A program made the translations under genes and the position numbers. Shown here piece by piece: positions 1-9,067 of a stretch of DNA of 64,000 nt (position 1 is its first letter; each line of letters begins with the position of its first letter). The notes beneath the pieces were generated by a model, which searched no databases, was not told the DNA's origin, and saw only the letters and a program-made list of their open reading frames with translations. The stretch is from Lentibacillus daqui (GTDB lineage Bacteria > Bacillota > Bacilli > Bacillales > Amphibacillaceae): assembly GCF_027186265.1 (NCBI RefSeq), contig NZ_CP114176.1, positions 1,488,001 through 1,552,000 on the forward strand, written 5' to 3'.

Positions 1-480
1 GCAGCAATCCATGGAGCCGCTGTAGGCGGGGGTTTAGAACTCGCTATGGCCTGTCACATGCGAATTGCGGCTGAAAATGCAAAGCTGGGATTGCCGGAGT
101 TAACACTAGGTATCATCCCCGGATTTGCAGGAACCCAGCGCTTGCCGCGTTATGTTGGCACAGCCAAGGCCTATGAAATGATTCTGAGTTCTGAGCCGAT
201 CAGTGGCAAAGAAGCTCTGTCATTTGGTCTTGTTAACCGTGTTGTGGACGAAAATGCTGTTGTTACAGAATCTATCAAACTAGCGGAAAAAATAGCTTCT
301 AAAGGCAAGCTGACGATCGACCGGATAATGAAATTAATTCCTTATTCCGTTACAGAAAGTTTTACAGATGGTATGAATGCTGAAGCTAAGGCTTTTAGTG
401 AAGTTTTTGATTCAGAGGATGCAAAGGAAGGCGTTTCAGCTTTTTTAAAGAAACGTAAACCTAACTTTCAAGATAAATAG
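1..480 (+). CDS. Enoyl-CoA hydratase/isomerase (crotonase), 3' part
   Basis: The gene enters from the left edge, so only the last 159 codons are visible. It is a crotonase-fold protein that hydrates 2-enoyl-CoA during fatty acid beta-oxidation. The oxyanion-hole segment HGAAVGGGLELA is read at the very start. The segment LPELTLGIIPGFAGTQRLPR carries the family's catalytic Glu region and Gly-rich turn. The C-terminal helical part ends with a lysine-rich tail. It lies 17 bp upstream of etfB and is probably cotranscribed with etfBA, which would take electrons from the acyl-CoA dehydrogenase of the same pathway. In B. subtilis the gene at this place is fadB (ysiB). Substrate chain length cannot be read from the sequence. 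Confidence 0.9.
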   Translation, partial: AAIHGAAVGGGLELAMACHMRIAAENAKLGLPELTLGIIPGFAGTQRLPRYVGTAKAYEMILSSEPISGKEALSFGLVNRVVDENAVVTESIKLAEKIASKGKLTIDRIMKLIPYSVTESFTDGMNAEAKAFSEVFDSEDAKEGVSAFLKKRKPNFQDK

Positions 481-497
481 ACGAAGGAGGATTTCTG

Positions 498-1271
498 ATG
501 AATATCTATGTATTACTAAAAAAGACTTTTGATACTGAAGAAAAAATAGCCATTTCCAATGGCCGCATTGAAGATGATGGGGTTGAATTCATTATAAACC
601 CGTACGATGAATATGCAGTTGAAGAGGCTATTAATCAGCGGGATGCGCATGGTGGTGAAGTAACCGTTATCACGATCGGTGATGAAGAATCAGAGAAACA
701 ACTCCGTACGGCATTGGCAATGGGTGCTGATAAAGCTGTTCTGATTAATACAGAGGATGATTTGGAAGACGGGGATCAATTTACCACAGTTAAAATTTTG
801 GAAGCGTTTTTCGAGGATAAGGAAGCCGATTTAATTTTGGCCGGTAATGTGGCCATCGATGAAGCAAGCGGTCAAGTTGGACCAAGGCTTGCAGAACGGT
901 TGGGAATTTCTTTTGTCACCACAATTACCAGCCTGAAAATCGAGGACGATACTGCGTACATTGATAAAGATGTTGAAGGTGACGTGGAAAAAATTGAAAC
1001 AAGTTTGCCTGTTCTTGTCACTTGCCAGCAAGGCCTAAATGACCCGAGGTATCCTTCCTTACCGGGAATTATGAAAGCAAAGAAAAAGCCACTGGAAGAA
1101 CTGGAAATTGATGACCTTGATTTGGACGAAGATGAATTAGAACCAAAGACAAAAACAATTGAAATATTTTTACCCCCGGAAAAAGAGGCTGGCAGAGTAT
1201 TAGAAGGCGAACTTGATGATCAGGTTCAGGAACTAGTATCGTTACTTAAAAATGAAGCAAAGGTACTGTAG
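498..1271 (+). CDS. etfB: Electron transfer flavoprotein beta subunit
   Basis: This is the beta subunit of the heterodimeric electron transfer flavoprotein, which carries electrons from acyl-CoA dehydrogenases toward the quinone pool. The 257-residue length is typical. The N-terminus MNIYVLLKKTFDTEEKI and the segment LILAGNVAIDEASGQVGPRL (about residues 113-132) are characteristic of the family. The ATG is preceded by a strong AAGGAGG. The gene sits between the crotonase gene and etfA with short spacers, which supports a beta-oxidation operon. Acidic residues are abundant near the C-terminus (DDLDLDEDELE). Confidence 0.96.
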   Translation: MNIYVLLKKTFDTEEKIAISNGRIEDDGVEFIINPYDEYAVEEAINQRDAHGGEVTVITIGDEESEKQLRTALAMGADKAVLINTEDDLEDGDQFTTVKILEAFFEDKEADLILAGNVAIDEASGQVGPRLAERLGISFVTTITSLKIEDDTAYIDKDVEGDVEKIETSLPVLVTCQQGLNDPRYPSLPGIMKAKKKPLEELEIDDLDLDEDELEPKTKTIEIFLPPEKEAGRVLEGELDDQVQELVSLLKNEAKVL

Positions 1272-1301
1272 GAACTTAACATAGAAGGGAGAATGCAAAT
1301 C

Positions 1302-2282
1302 ATGAGTGATAAATATTTGGTAATTGGTGAAACAAGAGATGGTTCATTGCGTAACGTTACTTTTGAAGCAATTGCAGCTGCAAAAAAAATCAACCCGGAT
1401 GGAGAAATCGTTGGTGTTGTTTGTGGCGACAGTGATCTGGAAGCACAAGCAAATGAAATGATCTATTACGGTGCGGATCGGGCTGTGACAGTTAAACATG
1501 AAAAGTTAAAAACGTATACCCCTGAAGGTTTTGGTCAAGCATTGATGGCTATTATCGATGATGAATCTCCGAATGGAATTGTAATGGGGCATACGGCCAT
1601 TGGCAAGGATTTAACTCCTAAGATTGCCAGTAAGCTGGAACTTGGCTTGATTTCCGATGCGACCGATATTGAAATAAATGGTGATCAGGTTGCGTTTATT
1701 CGGCCAATCTATTCCGGAAAGGCCTTTGAAAAGAAAGTGATAACCGATGATGTTACCTTTGTGACGATTCGCCCAAATAATATTGCTGCACTTGACCGGG
1801 ATCAATCCCGCAGTGGCGAAGTGACAGCAAAAGATGTTGAGATTACTGACCTGCGTACAGTGGTTAAAGATGTGATCCAAAAAGCATCAGAAGGTGTTGA
1901 TTTGTCCGAAGCAAAAGTAATTGTTTCCGGCGGACGCGGTGTGAAAAGTGCGGAAGGATTCAAACCATTACAAGAGCTTGCAGATTTGTTAGGTGGAGCG
2001 GTAGGTGCCTCGCGTGGCGCGTGTGATGCGGATTATTGTGATTACTCCTTGCAAATTGGGCAAACCGGTAAAGTGGTTACCCCTGATTTATATATTGCCT
2101 GTGGTATTTCCGGAGCCATTCAGCATTTAGCGGGAATGTCCAATTCAAAGGTAATTGTGGCCATTAATAAAGATCCGGAAGCAAACATTTTTAATGTAGC
2201 TGATTATGGTATTGTCGGCGATATATTTGAAGTTATTCCAAAACTGATTGAAGAAATCAAAAAGGTCAAAGTGCCTTCATAA
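1302..2282 (+). CDS. etfA: Electron transfer flavoprotein alpha subunit
   Basis: The FAD-binding alpha subunit pairs with EtfB to move electrons from acyl-CoA dehydrogenases to the membrane. The C-terminal FAD domain is clear: VSGGRGVKSAEGFKPLQELA, then GAVGASRGACDADYC, GQTGKVVTPDLYIACGISGA and VAINKDPEANIF. I chose the ATG at 1302 (326 aa, MSDKYLVIGETRDG) because GAAGGGA lies 11 bases upstream. An in-frame ATG nine bases earlier is too close to that site. It is the last gene of the beta-oxidation cluster and is followed by a 255-base gap before trxA. Confidence 0.96.
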   Translation: MSDKYLVIGETRDGSLRNVTFEAIAAAKKINPDGEIVGVVCGDSDLEAQANEMIYYGADRAVTVKHEKLKTYTPEGFGQALMAIIDDESPNGIVMGHTAIGKDLTPKIASKLELGLISDATDIEINGDQVAFIRPIYSGKAFEKKVITDDVTFVTIRPNNIAALDRDQSRSGEVTAKDVEITDLRTVVKDVIQKASEGVDLSEAKVIVSGGRGVKSAEGFKPLQELADLLGGAVGASRGACDADYCDYSLQIGQTGKVVTPDLYIACGISGAIQHLAGMSNSKVIVAINKDPEANIFNVADYGIVGDIFEVIPKLIEEIKKVKVPS

Positions 2283-2296
2283 AACAAAGGCGTAAG

Positions 2297-2322
2297 CGTC
2301 CGCTGGAAGCTGGAGCCGGACG
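2297..2322. repeat. Small inverted repeat after etfA (GC-rich repeat fragment)
   Basis: CGTCCG (2297-2302) pairs with CGGACG (2317-2322). The preceding CAAAGGCGTAAGCG recurs on the opposite strand near 12200 beside rph, so this looks like a fragment of a dispersed intergenic repeat. A second hairpin, GGAGTCTG with CAGACTCC, lies at about 2404-2432. Neither has a T-tract, so I do not call a terminator for etfA here. Confidence 0.4.
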
Positions 2323-2497
2323 GGGACTTTCCTGGTATAAGCTGAATAAAAACCATGAATTTTATCCCTTTTTACTGATTTTAAGACAATGTGCGTTGAT
2401 TGGGGAGTCTGGGCGATGATGTTCAGACTCCTCGAGCATTAAAACCTGTATAATGCAGGAACCGATAAGCAAACTATTAGCTACCGGATCATAACGA

Positions 2498-2506
2498 TGG
2501 TATACT
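2498..2506 (+). promoter_or_regulatory. Extended -10 promoter candidate for trxA
   Basis: TATACT (2501-2506) is preceded by TG and one base, giving an extended -10. No good -35 is visible 16-18 bases upstream. The predicted start point lies about 25 bases before the trxA ATG, which has a strong AAGGAGGG site. Reading only. Confidence 0.4.
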
Positions 2507-2537
2507 CTAACCAGAAGTAAGATAAGGAGGGAAATGA

Positions 2538-2852
2538 ATGGCAATTGTACATGTAACCGATCAGAATTTCACAAAAGAAACCTCAGAAGGCTTGGTTTTG
2601 GCTGATTTTTGGGCACCGTGGTGTGGACCTTGTAAAATGATTGCACCGGTTCTGGAAGAGATTGATGGTGAAATGAGTGATAAAGTTCAAATCGTAAAGC
2701 TGGATGTAGACGAAAATCAGGAAACAGCCGGTAAATATGGTGTTATGAGTATTCCAACGTTACTCCTGTTCAAGGATGGGAATGTAGTTGACCAGGTAAT
2801 TGGTTTTCAACCGAAAGAAGCATTGGTTGAATTAATTGATAAACATGCTTAA
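2538..2852 (+). CDS. trxA: Thioredoxin
   Basis: Thioredoxin is the general cytoplasmic protein disulfide reductase and reduces ribonucleotide reductase among other targets. The protein has 104 residues, the usual size. The redox motif WCGPC spans residues 28-32 (Cys29 and Cys32), and the cis-proline loop reads SIPTLLLF. The start has a strong AAGGAGGG site. The place between etfA and uvrC is the same as in B. subtilis. No clear terminator separates it from uvrC. Confidence 0.98.
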   Translation: MAIVHVTDQNFTKETSEGLVLADFWAPWCGPCKMIAPVLEEIDGEMSDKVQIVKLDVDENQETAGKYGVMSIPTLLLFKDGNVVDQVIGFQPKEALVELIDKHA

Positions 2853-2988
2853 TCGATGGAAAAGTATGATATAAGGTGCAAAATATCCCTTGTTACTGCT
2901 GTGACAGGGGATGTCTTGCGTTTAAAGAGCCCTTACGCTATAGACGGGACGAAACAGGCGATGTTTTACGATGCAAGGGGAGGATATG

Positions 2989-4773
2989 ATGAACCAAACC
3001 ATTAAAGATAAATTAGCTGTTCTCCCTGCCTTGCCAGGTTGTTATTTAATGAAAGATAAACATCAAACAGTAATTTATGTTGGTAAATCCAAGAAATTAA
3101 AAAACCGAGTAAAGTCTTATTTTACCGGTGCGAATGATAAGAAAACGCAACGATTGGTGCAGGAAATCGATAACTTTGAGTATATTGTCACCTCATCAGA
3201 AATCGAAGCACTTATTTTGGAAATGAATCTAATAAAAAAATACGATCCAAAATACAATGTTATGTTGAAAGACGACAAGACATACCCATATTTAAAAATA
3301 ACCAATGAGCGACATCCGCGCCTGCTGATTACCAGAAAAATAAAAAAGGATAAAGGTAAATATTTTGGACCATATCCAAACGTGTTGGCAGCAAGAGAAA
3401 CCAAAAAGCTGCTGGATCGTTTGTATCCGTTACGAAAATGCAATAATCCACCTGGACGTTTTTGCCTTTATTATCATATGGGTCAATGTTTGGCGTGTGC
3501 GGAAACACCTCCATCGGAAGAAGAATATAAAGAAATTGTCCAGCATATCACCACATTTTTAAATGGTGGGCACAAAGAAATCAAGGCAGATCTAAAAAAC
3601 AAGATGATAGCTGCCAGTGAAGCATTGAATTTTGAACGGGCAAAAGAATTGCGTGATCAAATTCACCATATAGAAGCGGTCATGGAGCAACAGAAAATGA
3701 CAATGAATGATCGGACAAATCGTGATGTTTTTGGATATAGCTATGATAAAGGTTGGATGTGTATCCAGGTCTTCTTTGTTAGACAGGGGAAACTAATTGA
3801 ACGGGATGTAGCCATGTTCCCGTTTTTCGATGAACCCGAGGAAACATTTTTAAGCTATATTGGCAGATTTTATTTGCATCAACATCACCTGAAACCAAAG
3901 CAAGTGCTTGTTCCAATCGGTACGGATACTGAGATTCTAAGGGAATTACTGGAAGTAGATGTTCATGTACCACTGAGGGGAAAAAAGAAGGAATTAGTAG
4001 AATTGGCGAAAAAGAATGCCTCCATTTCCCTGAAAGAAAAATTTACAATCATAGAACAAGATGAAGCACGTACTATTAAAGCGGTAGAGCAGTTGGGTGA
4101 CGTGTTACAAATTGAAGTGCCCCACCGGATTGAGGCGTTTGATAATTCTAATATTCAGGGTACGGATCCTGTTTCGGCTATGGTTGTTTTTATTGATGGG
4201 CGGGCAAATAAGAAAGAATATCGTAAATATAAAATCAAGCATGTTGAAGGGCCTGATGATTATGAAACAATGCGTGAAGTAATTCGTCGTCGCTATACAC
4301 GGGTGTTGAAGGATCAATTGCCGCTACCCGATTTAATTATCGTGGATGGCGGTAAGGGACAAATGAATGTGGCGCTTGATGTGCTCGAAAATGAACTAGG
4401 CCTGGATATCCCATTATGCGGACTGGTGAAGGATGATAAGCATAAAACAAGTGAGTTGCTTTATGGGACACCACCGTCTGTTGTACCGTTGTCACGTAAA
4501 TCACAGGAATTTTACCTGGTACAGCGGATTCAGGATGAGGTACATCGGTTTGCGATTTCTTTTCACCGGCAATTACGTGGTAAAAACCTGGTACAATCAG
4601 AGCTTGATAAAATACCAGGGGTTGGTGAGAAGCGACGTCGCCTGTTGCTGACCCATTTTAAATCAGTCGGTGAATTGAGGAAGGCTTCAATAGAGGATAT
4701 TACCAAACTGGGCATTCCCGAGAATATTGCTGAACAAGTACTTGATCATTTAAATAACAATAATGACGGATAA
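2989..4773 (+). CDS. uvrC: UvrABC excinuclease subunit C
   Basis: UvrC makes both incisions during nucleotide excision repair. The 594-residue protein starts with the GIY-YIG nuclease domain (LPGCYLMKDKHQTVIYVGKS, about residues 14-33). The UVR domain follows (NFERAKELRDQIHHIE, about 208-223). Then comes the RNase H-like endonuclease domain with RIEAFDNSNIQGTDPVSAMV and LIIVDGGKGQMNVA. A helix-hairpin-helix end (IPGVGEKRRRLLLTHF) closes the protein. Two adjacent ATGs occur at 2986 and 2989. I prefer 2989 because GGGGAGG ends five bases before it. Confidence 0.96.
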   Translation: MNQTIKDKLAVLPALPGCYLMKDKHQTVIYVGKSKKLKNRVKSYFTGANDKKTQRLVQEIDNFEYIVTSSEIEALILEMNLIKKYDPKYNVMLKDDKTYPYLKITNERHPRLLITRKIKKDKGKYFGPYPNVLAARETKKLLDRLYPLRKCNNPPGRFCLYYHMGQCLACAETPPSEEEYKEIVQHITTFLNGGHKEIKADLKNKMIAASEALNFERAKELRDQIHHIEAVMEQQKMTMNDRTNRDVFGYSYDKGWMCIQVFFVRQGKLIERDVAMFPFFDEPEETFLSYIGRFYLHQHHLKPKQVLVPIGTDTEILRELLEVDVHVPLRGKKKELVELAKKNASISLKEKFTIIEQDEARTIKAVEQLGDVLQIEVPHRIEAFDNSNIQGTDPVSAMVVFIDGRANKKEYRKYKIKHVEGPDDYETMREVIRRRYTRVLKDQLPLPDLIIVDGGKGQMNVALDVLENELGLDIPLCGLVKDDKHKTSELLYGTPPSVVPLSRKSQEFYLVQRIQDEVHRFAISFHRQLRGKNLVQSELDKIPGVGEKRRRLLLTHFKSVGELRKASIEDITKLGIPENIAEQVLDHLNNNNDG

Positions 4774-4816
4774 GGAAAACAAATTTTATTGTCATTTAAG
4801 TTCATTCAAACAAAAG

Positions 4817-4843
4817 AGGGAACTGTACTTGAAACAGTTCCCT
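4817..4843. terminator. Bidirectional terminator between uvrC and yslB
   Basis: AGGGAACTGT (4817-4826) pairs perfectly over 10 bp with ACAGTTCCCT (4834-4843), with a 7-base loop. An A-run before and TTAAAAATT after make it usable by both converging genes. Confidence 0.75.
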
Positions 4844-4853
4844 TAAAAATTGG

Positions 4854-5294
4854 TTACTTGGTAGTATAAACAACTGAAAACTCAACCTGATAAATTTTAT
4901 GATGAATTTCTTCCACACATTCACAGGGAACCCCTTTTACCAGTTGAAGAGCCTCAGCAAGAAAGCCTGCTTCAATGCGGAATTCTACCGGGAAGGGCCC
5001 TTGTATTCGATTCACAACTGAGTCTGCCATTAAATGAAAAATGAGTTCTCTCCTTTTTTCTTTTACCAGTTCCAATCGTCCCCAGCCAAGTTTATCAAAT
5101 GCTTGATAAATATCATCAATCGAGCTTAATTCCAGTTTTCTTGCCAAATTTTTCCCCAAAAAATAAAATAGTGTATCTGATTCTGATCCTAACAATTCCG
5201 GTAACGCCATGTATCGCAAAACATCGTACCCAGCGCCGGATGTTTGGAGTTCATCCAGCTTGGATAACGAGAATAATTCTGGTTCCTTTCCCAT
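4854..5294 (-). CDS. yslB: YslB-like protein (DUF2507)
   Basis: The 146-residue protein resembles B. subtilis YslB of the DUF2507 family, whose function is not established. Visible features are a central segment (LLGSESDTLFYFLGKNLARK) and a conserved Trp-Gly in FDKLGWGRLELV. A C-terminal EAGFLAEAL segment precedes a short beta-like end. I chose the ATG at 5294. The in-frame ATG at 5303 directly abuts the AGAGG ribosome binding site, whereas 5294 has a spacing of nine bases. It converges with uvrC and diverges from sdhC. Confidence 0.8.
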   Translation of the reverse strand: MGKEPELFSLSKLDELQTSGAGYDVLRYMALPELLGSESDTLFYFLGKNLARKLELSSIDDIYQAFDKLGWGRLELVKEKRRELIFHLMADSVVNRIQGPFPVEFRIEAGFLAEALQLVKGVPCECVEEIHHKIYQVEFSVVYTTK

Positions 5295-5456
5295 TTGTGT
5301 CATCCTCTCTACCTAACAAGACAATCTGCTATCAATATGTATACGATGTTTAAACAACCACAGGCTACAACCTCATCCATAACCTGTAGCATGACAAGCT
5401 ATATTTATTATCCATTTTATGCATGAGTTGTGCAAGTATCCCGTTGAATTTTTTAC

Positions 5457-5482
5457 AAAGGATGTTCAAAAAGGTCGGATGG
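5457..5482 (+). repeat. R1 repeat end (isolated)
   Basis: GGATGTTCAAAAAGGTCGG matches the end sequence of the R1 family. It lies upstream of the sdh promoter. It may be a solo end, or the outer end of a larger nested copy that closes at 5762. Confidence 0.5.
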
Positions 5483-5518
5483 AAGGGGTCGGATTGAAAA
5501 AATTTCTTGTCTGTTTTC

Positions 5519-5547
5519 TTGACGCTAATTGTAGTTAGAAGTACAAT
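5519..5547 (+). promoter_or_regulatory. SigA-type promoter of the sdh operon
   Basis: TTGACG (5519-5524) and TACAAT (5542-5547) are separated by exactly 17 bases. It is the best SigA promoter in the gap before sdhC. The predicted leader is about 260 bases long and contains an R1 repeat copy. A partial palindrome, ATTGTACAAT, follows at 5571-5580. Confidence 0.7.
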
Positions 5548-5628
5548 GAATGTGTCATAAATTGTACAATTTTGGCGGTGATGGGATAACCAGGGGTAAA
5601 AAAACAGTTTCACCGTCCATCTAAGAGT

Positions 5629-5762
5629 GTGTTCAAAAAGGAAGATAAAAGGGTCAGGGTCTGCTAACTCTCTCAGGCGTCCTTTTGCAACGCCGATATA
5701 GCATGTCCTGAATGCATCGTTGTTCGAGGCGCCATTTTCACCGGACTTTATGAACATCCTCT
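5629..5762 (+). repeat. R1 repeat copy a, in the sdh leader
   Basis: The left end GTGTTCAAAAAG (5629-5640) and the right end CCGGACTTTATGAACATCCTCT (imperfect inverted copy, ending at 5762) match the R1 family copies near 9.7, 26.9 and 40.7 kb. The interior differs from the others and holds small hairpins (GGCGT with ACGCC, GCAT with ATGC). It lies between the mapped promoter motif and sdhC, so it would be transcribed as part of the leader. A reverse-strand open frame of 130 codons crosses it; I treat that as noncoding. Confidence 0.7.
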
Positions 5763-5811
5763 ATGCGTACAACCAATATTACATAACATTTATTAAGGGG
5801 GGTAATACATA

Positions 5812-6429
5812 GTGGAACATCGCGAATTTGGGTATCGCAGGCTACACTCGCTGTTAGGGGTCATACCAGTTGGTCTCTTTCTGATCGTACACTTGGTGGT
5901 AAATTACTTTGCTGTGTATGGGGAGGAAAGCTTTAATAAAGCATCTGAATTCATGGAAAGTTTGCCATTTTTAATTGTGTTGGAATTTGTGCTTATTTAT
6001 CTGCCAATCTTGTTTCACGCGATATTAGGGGTTTATATTGTTTTTGTATCCAAGAACAATTATACGAAATATGGCTATTTCCGTAATTGGATGTACTTTT
6101 TGCAGCGAGTGACCGGGATTATCACATTTATTTATATCGTTTGGCATGTGTGGGAAACTCGGATTCAAATCTGGCTTGGCAATGCATCATTGGATTTCAG
6201 TTTGATGGAAAATATTCTGTCAAATCCGGTTATGTTCTGGGTGTACATTATCGGTCTGATTTCAACTACGTTTCATTTTGCTAATGGTTTATGGAGTTTC
6301 TTGGTATCCTGGGGCTTTACGCAATCACCAAGGTCACAAAAAATTGCTACATATGTAACATTAATTATATTTTTAGTGATCAGCTACATTGGTGTTCGTT
6401 CTTTATTAACATTTGCCTATGGAATCTAA
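5812..6429 (+). CDS. sdhC: Succinate dehydrogenase cytochrome b558 subunit
   Basis: SdhC is the di-heme membrane anchor of succinate:menaquinone reductase (complex II). The 205-residue protein has five hydrophobic membrane spans. Histidines lie in or near several of them, for example RRLHSLLGVIPVG, LFLIVHLVVNYF, LFHAILGVYIV and YIVWHVWE, as expected for heme b ligands. It begins with GTG behind an AAGGGGGG site. It is the first gene of sdhCAB. The 508-base upstream gap holds a good promoter and an R1 repeat. Confidence 0.96.
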   Translation: MEHREFGYRRLHSLLGVIPVGLFLIVHLVVNYFAVYGEESFNKASEFMESLPFLIVLEFVLIYLPILFHAILGVYIVFVSKNNYTKYGYFRNWMYFLQRVTGIITFIYIVWHVWETRIQIWLGNASLDFSLMENILSNPVMFWVYIIGLISTTFHFANGLWSFLVSWGFTQSPRSQKIATYVTLIIFLVISYIGVRSLLTFAYGI

Positions 6430-6462
6430 GAGGATTAATGACTAGGAGAGTGAGTGTTTATT

Positions 6463-8214
6463 ATGAGTAATCGTAAAGTTATTGTTGTCGGCGGTGGTCT
6501 TGCCGGCTTAATGGCAACAATTAAAGCAGCTGAGGCGGGTGTGAATGTAGACCTGTTTTCGATTGTGCCTGTAAAACGTTCTCACTCTGTATGTGCCCAA
6601 GGCGGTATTAACGGTGCGGTGAATACAAAAGGTGAGGGTGACTCACCTTGGAAACACTTTGATGATACGGTATACGGTGGTGACTTTTTGGCTAATCAGC
6701 CGCCTGTAAAAGCGATGTGTGAAGCAGCGCCTGGCATCATTGATTTGATGGATCGTATGGGCGTCATGTTTAACCGTACACCAGAGGGTTTGCTTGATTT
6801 CCGGCGATTTGGTGGTACGGATGTCCACCGTACAGCATATGCCGGGGCAACTACAGGACAGCAACTGCTATATGCACTTGATGAACAAGTCAGACGCTTT
6901 GAAGTCGAAGGTTTGGTTACAAAATTTGAAGGCTGGGAATTTGTGGGTGCTATTATTGATGAAGCCGGTGTTGGTAAAGGGATTGTTGCCCAAGACATCA
7001 AAACACATGAAATTAAGTCATTCCCTTCTGATGCAACAATTTTCTCGACTGGCGGGCCAGGAATTATCTTCGGGAAATCAACAAATTCCATGATCAATAC
7101 TGGGTCGGCAGCCAGTGCGCTTTACCAACAAGGTGTGAAGTATGCTAACGGTGAATTTATTCAAATTCACCCAACCGCAATCCCGGGTGATGACAAGCTT
7201 CGTCTGATGAGTGAATCAGCACGTGGTGAAGGTGGTCGTGTTTGGACGTATAAAGATGGAGAACCATGGTACTTCCTGGAGGAAAAATATCCAGCCTACG
7301 GAAATCTGGTTACTCGTGATATTGCGACCCGTGAAATTTTTGATGTGTGTGTCAATCAAAAACTTGGTATCAATGGTGAAAATATGGTTTACCTTGATCT
7401 ATCTCATAAAGATGCAAAAGAATTGGATGTCAAATTAGGTGGAATCATTGAAATTTATGAGAAATTTGTTGGCGATGATCCGCGAAAAGTACCAATGAAG
7501 GTTTTCCCGGCGGTTCATTACTCCATGGGCGGTATGTGGGTTGATTATGATCAAATGACCAATATCCCGGGAATATTTGCCTGCGGTGAGTGCGATTATA
7601 CACAGCATGGCGGCAACCGTTTAGGTGCAAACTCTTTATTATCAGCGATCTATGGCGGTTCTGTGGCAGGTCCAAATGCAATTAAATATATTGATGGTCT
7701 GGATAAGCATGTTTCTGATCTTTCTTCCAAGCTGTTTGAGGATCGGGAAAAAGAGGAACAGGAAAAATTTGAAGCCATGATGAAGATGGATGGTAATGAA
7801 AATGCCTACAGTCTCCATAAGGAATTAGGCGAAATCATGACGGATAATGTAACTGTTGTGCGCCATAATGACAAATTGATGAAGACATATGAAAAACTTC
7901 AGGAATTCCAGGAACGCTGGGAAAACATTAATGTTAATGACACATCACGCTGGAGTAATCAAGGTATTATGTTTACCCGTCAATTGAAAAACATGCTGCA
8001 TTTGGCTCGTGTTATTACATTGGGTGCATATTACCGTAATGAAAGCCGGGGAGCGCATTACAAGCCAGATTATCCGGATCGTAATGATGAAGAATGGTTA
8101 AAAACAACAATTGCCAGGTTTAACAAAGAAGAAAATGCCCCGGAAATATCATATGAAGAAGTTGATACTTCCTTAATAAAGCCAAGGTTGCGTGACTACA
8201 CGAAAAAACACTAA
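6463..8214 (+). CDS. sdhA: Succinate dehydrogenase flavoprotein subunit
   Basis: SdhA is the FAD subunit that oxidises succinate to fumarate in the TCA cycle. The FAD-binding VVGGGLAGLMA is at the N-terminus. HSVCAQGGINGAVN holds the histidine to which FAD is covalently linked in this family. Active-site segments include HRTAYAGATTGQ and SARGEGGRVW. The length of 583 is normal. The ATG at 6463 matches the family N-terminus, but AGGAGAG is 12 bases upstream. A GTG at 6454 (three more residues) sits nearer the site, so the true start is uncertain. Confidence 0.97.
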   Translation: MSNRKVIVVGGGLAGLMATIKAAEAGVNVDLFSIVPVKRSHSVCAQGGINGAVNTKGEGDSPWKHFDDTVYGGDFLANQPPVKAMCEAAPGIIDLMDRMGVMFNRTPEGLLDFRRFGGTDVHRTAYAGATTGQQLLYALDEQVRRFEVEGLVTKFEGWEFVGAIIDEAGVGKGIVAQDIKTHEIKSFPSDATIFSTGGPGIIFGKSTNSMINTGSAASALYQQGVKYANGEFIQIHPTAIPGDDKLRLMSESARGEGGRVWTYKDGEPWYFLEEKYPAYGNLVTRDIATREIFDVCVNQKLGINGENMVYLDLSHKDAKELDVKLGGIIEIYEKFVGDDPRKVPMKVFPAVHYSMGGMWVDYDQMTNIPGIFACGECDYTQHGGNRLGANSLLSAIYGGSVAGPNAIKYIDGLDKHVSDLSSKLFEDREKEEQEKFEAMMKMDGNENAYSLHKELGEIMTDNVTVVRHNDKLMKTYEKLQEFQERWENINVNDTSRWSNQGIMFTRQLKNMLHLARVITLGAYYRNESRGAHYKPDYPDRNDEEWLKTTIARFNKEENAPEISYEEVDTSLIKPRLRDYTKKH

Positions 8215-8230
8215 GGAGAGAGGGATAGAC

Positions 8231-8992
8231 ATGGCTGAGCAAAAGACTGTTACGTTTATTATCAAGCGTCAAGACAGCCCGGATTCTGCTCCTTATGAGG
8301 AAACGTTCCAAATTCCTTATAAATCAAATATGAATGTGATCTCCGGGTTGATGGAAATAAGACAAAACCCAGTGAATGCAAAAGGAGAAAAAACAGCCCC
8401 CGTACAATGGGACATGAACTGTTTGGAGGAAGTGTGCGGTGCGTGCTCTATGGTGATTAATGGTACTGCCCGTCAAGCTTGTGCGGCGTTAGTTGATAAA
8501 TTGGAACAGCCAATTCGTCTGGAACCAATGAGCACGTTCCCAGTTGTACGTGACTTGATTGTTGATAGGGAGCAGATGTTTGATGCCTTGAAGCGAATCA
8601 AAGCCTGGATTCCAATTGATGGCACCTATGATTTGGGACCTGGACCACGTATGCCGGAGAAAAAACGGCAATGGGCATATGAACTATCAAAATGTATGAC
8701 TTGCGGGGTATGTGTAGAGGCATGTCCAAATGTAAATGATAAATCAAATTTCATCGGACCGTTTGCGCTATCATTGCCACGGTTGTATAACGCACATCCA
8801 ACAGGGGAAATGAATAAAAGTGAACGGCTGGAAGCTCTCATGGAAGATGGTGGAATTTCTGGATGCAGTAATGCGCAAAACTGTGTTCAGGTGTGTCCAA
8901 AAGGAATTCCGTTAACTACCTCCATTGCTGCAATGAACCGGGATACAAACATTCAGGCATTTAAGAATTTCTTTGGCAGTGATCGTATTTAA
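8231..8992 (+). CDS. sdhB: Succinate dehydrogenase iron-sulfur subunit
   Basis: SdhB passes electrons from FAD to quinone through three iron-sulfur clusters. The plant-type 2Fe-2S cysteines are in CLEEVCGACSMVINGTARQAC. The 4Fe-4S and 3Fe-4S ligands are in CMTCGVCVEACPN and CSNAQNCVQVCPKG. The protein has 253 residues. The ATG at 8231 has an AAGGAGAGAGGG site; an earlier in-frame start would lie inside sdhA. It ends the operon, followed by a strong terminator. Confidence 0.97.
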   Translation: MAEQKTVTFIIKRQDSPDSAPYEETFQIPYKSNMNVISGLMEIRQNPVNAKGEKTAPVQWDMNCLEEVCGACSMVINGTARQACAALVDKLEQPIRLEPMSTFPVVRDLIVDREQMFDALKRIKAWIPIDGTYDLGPGPRMPEKKRQWAYELSKCMTCGVCVEACPNVNDKSNFIGPFALSLPRLYNAHPTGEMNKSERLEALMEDGGISGCSNAQNCVQVCPKGIPLTTSIAAMNRDTNIQAFKNFFGSDRI

Positions 8993-9014
8993 TGCGGATT
9001 TTTATTATATGATG

Positions 9015-9052
9015 ATGGTCTCTATCGGCGCACGATAGAGACCATTTCTTTT
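9015..9052 (+). terminator. Terminator of sdhCAB
   Basis: A perfect 13-bp stem, ATGGTCTCTATCG (9015-9027) with CGATAGAGACCAT (9033-9045), has a 5-base loop and is followed by a T-rich tract. Confidence 0.9.
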
Positions 9053-9067
9053 TGATTTTTGGGTCCA

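Noticed and set aside
2362..2544. Reverse-strand frame of 60 codons before trxA
   Set aside because: It covers the trxA promoter region and has no ribosome site or similarity.
5365..5757. Reverse-strand open frame of 130 codons before sdhC
   Set aside because: It crosses the sdh promoter and an R1 repeat, has no family likeness and no ribosome site; the reading comes from repeat sequence.
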